The notes below the pieces were generated by a model. That model saw nothing but the letters and a program-made list of their open reading frames with translations, was not told the origin of the DNA and did no database searches. Positions 32,601 to 44,600 of a stretch of 64,000 nt of DNA are shown one piece after another (position 1 is the first letter of the stretch; each line of letters starts with the position of its first letter). The DNA lies in contig NC_030679.2 in NCBI RefSeq assembly GCF_000004195.4, positions 15,804,712-15,868,711 of the forward strand, in the 5' to 3' direction. Position numbers and translations under genes: made by a program. The stretch comes from Xenopus tropicalis. Lineage: Eukaryota > Chordata > Amphibia > Anura > Pipidae.

Positions 32601-35600
32601 GTGTAACTTTGGATCCCCAGGCCCCTCTGCCATGCGTTCCTGTGGGCCACCCAGGGCAGAAACACATTGAAATGTGATGTTAATGGCCACTCGTGCAGGA
32701 GTGGGTCTTCCACTGCCAAGGGGTCGGCTCCAGAAAATCATCTCACAGCACTGAGAAGCATTTTGCTTGTTTTATAGAAACAGCTGGCCAGATTTTGCCC
32801 ACATTTTCCTTTCCGGTCATGGCTTACTAACTATACCCCACCCCTGACTAAATTCAAATACTGGATATAGAGGCAACATTTATTGCAAGAAGTGGAAAGA
32901 TGTTGGCAACTGTTACCTTTGCTTTAGCCCAACAGGAACTTAAGGATGAATATTGTAGGGGGCAAAACTTGCGGGCACCTTTGGTGCAATTGTAATCACT
33001 GACTACACAAACAGGACAGCTTCATAGCACAAGGGTAAAACAAATAATTATATGATAGAGGTTACAGGGGGATTTTTTTTTTTTGAGTACATCAACATAA
33101 ATATTAGTAATATGTGTTGCAAGTCTGTTATACAGTAACTTGTCTGAAGCTGATCGATGATAAAATTAAATGACAATGTTAACTTCTGAAGTTAAAAGGA
33201 GGAATCTGACTGCCTTTAAACTCATCATCAAACCGGATTGCTATAAATTTTGCAGCATCAAACAGCAGAACTGTTACAGTGTACCTGCAATTTATATCAT
33301 AGATATGCTGCCTCTCATACAGCAGGAGAACTGTTATAGTGTACCTGCAATTTATATCATAGATATGCTGCCTCTCATACAGCAGGAGAACTGTTATAGT
33401 GTACCTGCAATTTATATCATAGATATGCTGCCTCTCATACAGCAGGAGAACTGTTATAGTGTACCTGCAATTTATATCATAGATATGCGGCCTCTCATAC
33501 AGCAGGAGAACTGTTATAGTGTACCTGCAATTTATATCATAGATATGCGGCCTATCATACAGCAGGAGAACTGTTACAGTGTACCTGCAATTTATATCAT
33601 AGATATGCGGCCTCTCATACAGCAGGAGAACTGTTTCAACATGCCGCAAGAGAGAAGCATCAACTGGCCCACACTGTGGATGGCATGTACCAGCTAAAGC
33701 CTAAATGAACTGCCAGTTTTTAATTAGCAATTCCTATGTTTGTGGCAAACATTATTTTACCCATATCCTATGCTAGTACTACCAAGTTGTGCTTAATCAT
33801 GTGCACGTTTAAGCACATATAATAATATTTTGTAAATATGTGGTTTTATGTCACTTACACTTTAGGGAAGGGGTTTGCGGTGTATCCACCAGTTGCAATA
33901 AAGGCCCTGATATAGGCGCTATTTTCCATTTAGACTATGCCTGAGTGCACTTTTTTACTGGGTCTGTTTTCTTGCTGGTAGTGGGCATTTATGTGTTAAC
34001 CCAGTGGGCACTGACAGTTATTTGGTAGACAATATGATGGAATGCTAATAGTTATGGCCACATTTGCGCCAATGCTGAGTCAGTATATGGAGTGCAGTAC
34101 CTATAATGAATTTTATAGCATACCTAAAAAAAAAAACACACGTATTAGTGACTTCTAATATCCTTATCATTCACAGGGGGGATACATTATGCCTTATAAT
34201 ACTTAAGTGATACTCGGTGTTCCCTGTATAACCTGTGCCGAGAGACTGGCGAATTGCTTATGTGGGGCCGTTATTTAAAAAGGTATCCCGTTCTCAGCCT
34301 GAAAACTATAGGCCTGTTAGTCTGACGTCAGTAGTAGGAAAGATTTTGGAAGGGGTAATAAGGGATAGGGTACTTGAATACATTGCAGTTCACAATACTA
34401 TAAGTTTGTGCCAGCATGGGTTTATGCGTAACAGATCTTGCCAGACTAATTTAGTCACCTTTTATGAGGAGGTGAGTAGGAACCTTGATGCTGGAATGGC
34501 AGCTGATGTCATCTACTTGGACTTTGCTAAAGCATTTGATATCGTACCTCACAGAAGGTTAATGATCAAATTGAGGAATATTGGCCTAGAACATAATATT
34601 TGTAATTACATAGAGAACTGGCTGAAGGATAGATTACACAGAGTGGTGGTAAATGGAACATTTTCTAATTGGACCAGTGTGGTTAGTGGAGTACCGCAGG
34701 GGGCAGTCTTTGGTCCTTTGCTTTTTAACTTGTTTATTAATGACCTGGAGGTGGGCATAGAGAGTAATGTATCTATATCTGCTGATGACACTAAATTGTG
34801 CAAAACTATAAATTCCACGCAGGATGCTGCCACTTTGCAGAGCGATTTGACAAAGTTGGAAAACTGGGCAGCAACCTGGAAAATGAGGTTCAGTGTTGAC
34901 AAGTGCAAAGTTATGCCCTTTGGTAGAAATAATATAAACGCGAGCTATCTACTGAATGGAAGTTTGTTGGGGTTATCCTTAATGGAGAAGGATCTGGGGT
35001 TTTTTGTAGATAACAAGTTGTCTAATGCCAGGCAGTGTCATTCTGTGGCTACTAAAGCAAATGATGTGCTGTCTTGTATAAAAAAGGGCATTGACTCAAG
35101 GGATGAAAACATAAATTTTGCCTCTTTATAGGTCCCTGGTAAGGCCTTACCTTGAGTATGGGGGGCAGTTTTGGGCTCCAGTCCTTAAGAAGGATATTAA
35201 TGAGCTGGAGAGAGTGCAGAGACGTGCAACTAAACTGGTAAAGGGGATGGAAGATTTAAGCTATGAGGTTAGACTGTCGAGGTTGGGGTTGTTTTCTCTG
35301 GAAAAGAGGTGCTTGCGAGGGGACATGATTACTCTGTACAAGTACATTAGAAGGGATTATAGGCAGATAGGGGGTGTTCTTTTTTCCCCATAAAAACCAT
35401 CAGCGCACCAGAGGCCCCCCCTTTAGATTAGAGGAATGGAGCTTCCATTTGAAGCAGCGTAGGGGTTTTTTCACGGTGAGGGCAGTGAGGATGTGGAATG
35501 CCCTTCCTAGAGATGTGGTAATGGCAGATTCTGTTAATGCCTTTAAGAGGGGCCTGGATAAGTTTTTGAACAAGCAGAAGATTTTCCCAACTTCACAGCT

Positions 35601-38600
35601 CTCACAGTAAAAAGTCCTTTCCAGATATTTAGACAGAACCTCCTTTCTTCTAATCGGAATGGGAGCCTTTGTGTTAGTTGGAAGGACCTACTGGTAAATA
35701 AAGCATTAAAGAAATTATTATATGATCCCCCTATATCAGGAGTCCTCAAACTTTTTAAACAGGGGGCCAGTTCACGGTCCCTCAGACTGTTGGGGGGGGC
35801 AGACCATAATTAGTCCTCAAACTACAACCCGCCCCCCAGTCCACTCCTGCTTGGGGGGCCGTATCTGGCCCGCGGTCCGTAGTTTGAGGACCTCTACCCT
35901 ATATTTATACATGATTAGCATATTACACCCCTTAAGTGTCTCTTCTCCAGGGAAACAACCCTAACTTGGCCAGTCTTTCTTCATAACTGAGACTTTCCTA
36001 ACCTTTTACCAGCTTAGTTGCCTTTCTCCATACCCTCTCTAATTCAATAATGTCCCCTTTGAGAACTGGAGACCAAAACTGAACAGCATATTCTAAATGG
36101 GGCCTTATCAGCACTCTGTAAAGGGGAAGAATAACATCCACCTCCCGCAAATCTATGCCCCTTTTAATACAGCTCAAAACCTTGTTTGCCCTTGCAGCTG
36201 CTGCCTGGCATTGCTTGCTACAGCCAAGTTTATTATCTACAAGGACTCCAAGGTCCTTCTCCATTATGGATTTGCCTAGTGTAATCCATTAAGGGTATAA
36301 GTGGCAAATTTTTACATCCCAGGTGCATGACCTTACATTTATCCACATTAAATCTCATCTGCCACTTAGCCGCCCAGATTGCCCGTTTGTCAAGATCCTG
36401 CTGCAAGAATGCCACATCCTGGATGGAATTTAGGGCTATAGAGTTTTGTGTCATCTGCAAACACTAATACATTACTTATAATACCCTCCTGTAAGCCATT
36501 AATGAACAAGTTAAATAAAAGTGAACCCCGTACAGAACCCTGAGGGACCCCACTAAGAACCTTATTCCAAGTAGAGAATGTAACAACCATCGTCTGTACC
36601 CGATCCTGTAGCCAGTTTTCTATCCATGTGCAAATGACTTCACTAAGACATATAGAAAGCAGTTGTTTGCGGGGAACGGTATCAAATGCTTTAGCAAAAT
36701 CCAAATAGATCACTTCTACTGCACCCCCACTGTCCAGCTTCTTACTAACCTCATCATAAAAAGCAAATTGGTCTGACGTGACCTGCCCTTCATAAAGCCA
36801 TGCTGATTACTGCCCATAATGCCATTCTCCAGAACATAATTTTGTATGTGATCCCTTAACAAGCCTTCAAATAACTTGCCCACAACAGATGTCAAGCTTA
36901 CTGGCCTATAATTGCCAGCCTGAGAATGTAATCCCTTTTTAAATATAGGAATGACATAATTTTTTCTCCTATCGATAGGTACCATACCAGATGAAAGCGA
37001 GTCTGAGACACTGGACCCATCTCTCTCAGTACCCAAGGGTGTATTCCATCTGGCCCTGGTGCCTTGTTCACATTTCATTTTGAGTAAATCTTTATGCACC
37101 AAATCCTGCAATATCCTTTATGCAAGTCAGATAGAGAGTACTGTACTGCGCAGCTATGAGGAAATAAATATACAGGTATTTATACTTATTACTTATCTCA
37201 GCCTGTGACGTCCAATCTCCAAGCCCTGAACTCTGGGGAATTTCCCTTATGCGTCAAATTGGCACCTCTTTTGGCCCAATATTACAGGTGCTTCCAAGAC
37301 ACATTACCTTCAGTAGCAGGTTCATCAGCAAAGCCAGCTACAGTGGCTTGCAAAAGTATTCGGCCCCCTTGAACTTTTCCACATTTTGTCACATTACAGC
37401 CACAAACATGAATCAATTTTATAGGAATTCCACGTGAAAGACCAATACAAAGTGGTGTACACGTGAGAAGTGGAACGAAAATCATACATGATTCCAAACA
37501 TTTTTTACAAATAAATAACTGCAAAGTGGGCGTAATTATTCAGCCCCCTTTGGTCTGAGTGCAGTCAGTTGCCCATAGACATTGGCTGATGAGTGCTAAT
37601 GACTAAATAGAGTGCATCTGTGTGTAATCTAATGTCAGTACAAATACAGCTGCTCTGTGACGGCCTCAGAGGTTGTCTAAGAGAATATTGGGAGCAACAA
37701 CACCATGAAGTCCAAAGAACACACCAGACAGGTCAGGGATAAAGTTATTGAGAAATTTAAAGCAGGCTTAGGCTACAAAAAGATTTCCAAAGCCTTGAAC
37801 ATCCCACGGAGCACTGTTCAAGTGATCATTCAGAAATGGAAGGAGTATGGCACAATTGTAAACCTACCAAGACAAGGCCGTCCACCTAAACTCACAGGCC
37901 TAACAAGGAGAGCGCTGATCAGAAATGCAGCCAAGAGGCCCATGGTGACTCTGGACGAGCTGCAGAGATCTACAGCTCAGGTGGGGGAATCTGTCCATAG
38001 GACAACTATTAGTCGTGCACTGCACAAAGTTGGCCTTTATGGAAGAGTGGCAAGAAGAAAGCCATTGTTAACAGAAAACCATAAGAAGTCCCGTTTGCAG
38101 TTTGCCACAAGCCATGTGGGGGACACAGCAATCATGTGGAAGAAGGTGCTCTGGTCAGATGAGACCAAAATGGAACTTTTTGACCAAAATGCAAAACGCT
38201 ATGTGTGGCGGAAAGCTAACACTGCACATCACTCTGAACACACCATCCCCACTGTCAAATATGGTGGTGGCAGCATCATGCTCTGGGGGTGCTTCTCTTC
38301 AGCAGGGACAGGGAAGCTGGTCAGAGTTGATGGGAAGATGGATGGAGCCAAATACAGGGCAATCTTGGAAGAAAGCCTCTTGGAGTCTGCAAAAGACTTG
38401 AGACTGGGGTGGAGGTTCACCTTCCAGCAGGACAACGACCCTAAACATAAAGCCAGGGCAACAATGGAATGGTTTAAAACAAAACATATCCATGTGTTAG
38501 AATGGCCCAGTCACAGTCCAGATCTAAATCCAATTGAGAATCTGTGGCAAGATCTGAAAACTGCTGTTCACAAACGCTGTCCATCCAATCTGACTGAGCT

Positions 38601-41600
38601 GGAGCTGTTTTGCAAAGAAGAATGGGCAAGGATTTCAGTCTCTAGATGTGCAAACCTGGTAGAGACATACCCTAAAAGCCTGGCAGCTGTAATTGCAGCA
38701 AAAGGTGCTTCTACAAAGTATTGACTCAGGGGGCTGAATAATTACACACACCCCAATTTGCAGTTATTTATTTGTAAAAAATGTTTGGAATCATGTATGA
38801 TTTTCGTTCCACTTCTCACGTGTACACCACTTTGTATTGGTCTTTCACGTGGAATTCCAATAAAATTGATTCATGTTTGTGGCTGTAATGTGACAAAATG
38901 TGGAAAAGTTCAAGGGGGCCAAATACTTTTTGCAAGCCACTGTACATCAGATAGGGCTACAAATAAGAAAAGCTAACTGCTGTTTTTTTGGGAAGGTTTG
39001 TTAAAATGGGGGGGCAAAATTTTGGATTCCACTACTGCAAGACTAAGAATGGGGCTGTACCTCTCTCTTTAATAAATCGACCATTTAAAGCTTCTTGTAA
39101 TAGGTGCTAATGTACTTCCTGATATGTGGACAGTTTCTACCCTGGTAGGGTGAAATATAATATTAAGCCCAAAGTTTGTTCCGGGACTTTGAACTCATAG
39201 TAACCAATCAAATGTTCATCTGCATTCCTTTACCTTTTTTAAACTCCAATGAAAAAAAACAGCCACCACCCACCACCAGACAAAGAGTCCATCTTTTGGC
39301 ATCTTCTGCGGTCAAAATGTCAGGTGTGCCATAGGCCTACCGTTGCCCATGCTTTCCCTGATAAAATTGTGAAATTTGGCAATACATATGGATGGCCACA
39401 TTGTGATAATGCCAGCTATTAACTTATTGGCTACCAGCTGGATCAGTACAGAAAAGCAGTTCCATCCAGTAGAGGTATGGGATCCATTATCCAGAAACCT
39501 GTTATCCACAAATTATCTGAATTATGGAAAGCCTCTCTCTCCCATAGATTCCATTTTAATTAATTCATATTTTTAAAACTGATTCCCATTTTCTCTGTAA
39601 CAATAAAACAGTACCTTGTACTTGATCCCAACTAAGATATAATTAATCATTTTTGGTGGCAGAACAGTCCTATTGGGTTTATTTCATGGTTAAATGATTC
39701 CCCTTTCTCTGTAATAATAAAACAGTACCTGTACTTGATCCCAACTAAGATATAATTACCCCTTATTGGAGGGAAAACGATCATATTGTGTTCAATTAAT
39801 GTTTTATTGATTTTTTTTTTTAATAGACTTAAGGTATTGAAATCCAAATTACAGAAAGACCCGTATCTGGAATATCCTTGGTCCTGAGCATTATGTATAA
39901 CAGGTCCTATACCTGTATCTGCATAGTCCAATAATTTGAGCCAGGAATCAGACTGGTTCAACTGCAGCTTAAGGTGTTATAAACCCCAGGCCAATTATAG
40001 ATAATGCTACAGGTCTACAAAGACCTATTGGGTGAGGACCACATGGATGCAGCAATGCAGTCCTCAAACTGTGGGACTCGTTCTGGAGGGGGGCAGATCA
40101 GTAACTTATATTGGCTTGCATATACCATGTTAAATTGCGTATTGTGTAGCATATGAGATTTTAAAGGTAACCCAACTGGTATCTAAGCAAGTATGACATG
40201 GGAAAGAAAATCCTTGTGGCCCTATACCAGGACCAATGGCTTGTGAATTGGTCAAGAATAGTCTGGTTGATAGCCACCACCAGTTGATAGGCTAATGAAC
40301 TCTCTCCGATACAATATTTGTGACAATAGTCAACAGTGTTCCAAGCCCGGTACAATTTTTTCCTTAAAAAGGTAATTCTGGATGAGGTCCTTTTTATGGC
40401 AAGCTGCTGGGTCCTTTGATTACAGTCACATTCCTGTGTTAGCTGTGGGACACTAATAATAAAAAATTCTCCTGGTACCAGAAAGTTGGTTTCTTTGCAG
40501 GAATCTGCACACAATGGGATCTGCATTCCATCCTTAGGGGGTAGAATAATGGTATGTTCCAATGCTCCCTCTCTTTTCTTTGCCAGCAAGAATTAATCAC
40601 TTTAAGATGACATCCACCCTCTCATTACCCAACCCCCTCTGACTAAATGGCTTCAGCTGCAAAATGTAGTTTCCCTAACCTGCCTCTTCTTATTTGGGTT
40701 CCCAAATACCTCTGCAGCCAGCAGCCAAGGGCTCAATTGATGCAGGTACTGTAGGTTCTCCTGCAAATTACGCAGAGCTTCAAAATAAATTTAAACAAAG
40801 AGGGATCTGAAAAAGTTTAACAAAGAAGCGTATACAGAGTAACAATAGGATCAGAGGATCCTGCTCACAAGAGTTTACAATCTATAGGCATATATTACAG
40901 GGTATGCTCGACAGGTGGGGGGTTGTTTAAAGAGGTTTTTCACTTTTAACATGTGAATTAAGACATTAACATTCTGAGACAATTTGCAACAGGTTATAAT
41001 TTTTTGTTTTCCACAGTTTTTCATTACTTTAGCTTTGCTAGTTTTGTTCAGCAGCTCTCCAGTTTGGAATTTTAGCAGATATCTAGTTGCTAGGGTCTTG
41101 TTTACTGTATCAACCAGACAGTGATTTGAATGAGCTACTGAAATATTAATAGGAGAGGGACTAAATAGAAAGATAAGGAAGCAAAAATAACAGTAAAATT
41201 GTAAGCCCACAGAGCAATAGTTTTTAGACTGCCAGGGTCATTTGAAAGCTGGAAAGATGTAGCAGAGGAAGGCAAATAATGCAAAATCTATATAAAAAAA
41301 AAACATATAATGAGCAATCGTAAAGTTGCTAGGAATAACTTAAAGATGAAATATTATCCATAATACATTCAACAGAAAGAAATTCTACTAAAAAAAATAG
41401 TCCTTTTGACGTTACTGTAGCTATCAGTTGTAAAACAATGTCACTTCTCAACACTAACCTGTGCAGCTCTTCCGTTTTATCTGCAGATGGAGCCTTAGAT
41501 AACAAGACGTGGCGCAGGATGGCAGTCAAATACCGGAACTGATGCGCATCACTCTGTACAAAGAAGACAGAATAGTGTTTGTATGCGCAACCAGTTCAGT

Positions 41601-44600
41601 TCAGTATCCCTTCCACATTTTCACAGGTCTGGGGATACAGTAATAACCAGCAGTCTGGGTTCATGTGTTTATTATGATTTATCATAATATTGCACAAGTC
41701 TCCTACTAAACAGAATGCGCCTCATTTGTAAACACTGGGCAAATTTGTACCTGGGCATAACAACCAATCAGGGAGCCAGGGTACTAGTGATAGAGGGTTG
41801 CTCCAAACTGCTACATCACCCAATCCAGTGATGCATAAAGCATGTCCCCGCCAGAGGGTACAGAAGCAGGGCAGGTCTATAAAACACAAAGTTTGGGTCA
41901 GGTTTAGAGGGGATGGAGACTCCACTGAGCACAAAGAACTGTGACAGATGGAATACTACTCAATGCTCAAGCAAGCGTTTTTTTTAAGTCCATTTATCAG
42001 TGCCCCTTGAGCTACTTATTAGCCACTTCTTATTCAATAGTATTGGCAACAGGCTGACAGGGCAGTATGGACCCCATTGTATTACCACTGGAGGGTGGAG
42101 GTAGCCAAATGCCTATATAATATTAATTGTTTTATTTATAAGAATTTAAGGAATTTAAAAATGTGCTTTGGTTCCTGCAATGCTTCCCTCCACACGCACA
42201 GCACATAAACTTGCTAGCCCGGTTTGCAAAAGAAGCTGCAGAACTAGCAGTAAGCAGCCAACAGAACCAAAAGAGGCAGATCTTCAGCCAGGAAGTAGCA
42301 TGAGAAAATTCTCTATGGACAAAATGAACACAGTCGTTAAGGCCCTGGTCTTTAATCAAGGGTAACTCTGAAACTAGGCATGGCCATCTTCCCTACGGTT
42401 TTGATCGTTTGTGCACAACTAACCTTAATAGCAGAAAGAGAAGAGCTGCAATACTTGCCAATGCACCATGAACTGGCCAACACAGTGCATCAGCAGATGA
42501 CAGTTTCTATCCTGCACAATTCTAGAACAGATTAATATCCACAGTGCATGTAGCTGATATCCGCTGAAGATATGAAGTCTCACGTTTTTTGGCGGATATC
42601 GGCTACATGTGCCTGCACCCAAGCGTAATTTATTCATTCGGGTGCAGGAACAAGTTAGGGGAAATCTAGCATAGCGGGGCATATGCTCGGTAAGCGTTTT
42701 TCGGCTTGCCAAGAAACCGCCAATGTTGCATCAGCCTTAAGTTCATACAGTGTATAAATCTTGACAACCTATGCCCATGATCCCATGTTACCAAGCACCT
42801 GATTTACCAAGCCCACATGATTTTAATTAATTTAAATTAAAAATCTTACCTCACAGTGTACATTCCAGCTGTCGAGAGTAACATTAAAAAGAGCTTTTAA
42901 TGCCTCAATGGTACAGTCTGTCTCTTGTACAAACAGTGGCGGTAGATTTATTTCTGTAACTGTCTGGTATTTTTCTGCCCACTGGATCCCAAGTATGCTC
43001 TCAAGGGTTTGGGTGAGAAGAGGAAGCCCCTGCAACTCCTGTTTTAACCATGCCTCAATGTCTGTATGCAACAGCGTTAGGGCTCTGGCACACGGGGAGA
43101 TTAGTCGCCCGCGACAAAACTCCCTGTTCGCGGGTGACTAATCTCTCCGAGTTGCCTTCACCTGCCATCCCACCGGCGACAATGTAAGTCGCCGGTGTGA
43201 TGGCACACACGGCGACGCGATTTTGCGCAAATCGCCGAAAAAGAGAATTCCCGAAATCGCAGCGCCGCGTGTGCCATCCCACCGGCGACTTACATTGTCT
43301 CCGGTGGGATGGCAGGTGAAGGCAACTCGGGGAGATTAGTCGCCTGCGAACAGGGAGATTTGTCGCGGGCGACTAATCTCCCCGTGTGCCAGAGCCCTTA
43401 GACGGAAACACTGGGCAAATTTGTACCTGGGCATAACAATCAATCAGTGATTGCTTTCATGGTTATACCTACAGCTGGCTGAAAAGATGTAGACTTTTGA
43501 TTGGTTGCCATGTATTACTGCCGGTGCAAACTTGCCCAGTGTTAAAAATGACCCCCAGTAATTGCAGGCAGCAGCATGTGCACTGAAAGCCGATCTAGTC
43601 CTGGCTTCCACTGAGCATGCTCCCTAGTCGGTGATTAACTCCAGGGAGCCAGGGTACTAGTGATAGAGGGTTGCCCCAAACCACTGCATCACCCAATCCA
43701 GTGATGCAAACAGCATGTACCCGCTAGAGGGTACGGAAGCAGGGCAGGTCTATAAAACACAATGTTTGGGTCAGGTTGAGAGGGGATGGAGACTCCACTG
43801 AGCACAAAGAACTGTGACAGAGGGAATACTACTCAATGCTCAAGCAAGCGTTTTTTTAATTGGAAGTGCATTTATCAGTGCTCCTTGTGCTACTTATTAG
43901 CCAGTTCCTATTCAATAGTATTGGCAACAGGCTGACAGGGCAGAATGGACCCACTGTATTACCACTGGAGGGTGGAGGCAGCCAAATGCCTATATAATGT
44001 TAATTGTTTTATTTATAAGAATTAAAAGAATTTTAGGAATTTAAAAATGTGCTTTGGTTCCTGCAACGCTTCCCTCCACACGTCAGCTCATAAACTTGCT
44101 AGCCCGGTTTGCAAAAGAAGCTGCAGAACTAGCAGTAAGCAGCCAACAGAACCAAAAGAGGCAGATCTTCAGCCAGGAAGTAGCATGAGAAAATTCTCTA
44201 TGGACAAAATGGACACAGTCGTTGAGGCCCTGGTCTTTAATCAAGAGTAACTCTGAAACTAGGCATGGCCATCTTCCCTACGGTTTTGATCGTATGTGCA
44301 CAAATAACCTTAATAGCAGAAAGAGAAGAGCTGCAATACTTGCCAATGCACCATGAACTGGCCAACACAGTGCGTCAGCAGATGACAGTTTCTATTCTGC
44401 CCAATTCTATAACAGATTAATATCAACAGTGCATGTAGCTGATATCCGCCAAAGATACGAAGTCTCGCAGATATCGGCTACATGTGCCTGCACCCAAGCG
44501 TATTTTATTCATTCGGGTACAGGAACAAGATAGGGGAAATCTAGTGTAGCGGGGCGTATGCTCGGCAAACGTTTTTCAGCATGCCAAGGAAACGCACATG

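Larger units (their letters stand above)
41730..43400. repeat. Tandem duplicate of RIC8B intron 3 start plus the end of exon 3
   Basis: This block matches 43405-44946 over almost its whole length (e.g. GCCAGGGTACTAGTGATAGA, the AGAACTAGCAGTAAGCAGCC region, the ATATCGGCTACATGTGCCTG region). Differences are scattered substitutions plus a ~195-bp segment present only in the second copy (about 43445-43640) and the MITE present only in the first. Confidence 0.92.

Noticed and set aside
33170..33697. 175- and 156-codon ORFs over the 60-bp repeat
   Set aside because: Open frames on both strands result from a period divisible by three; no splice sites or homologues.
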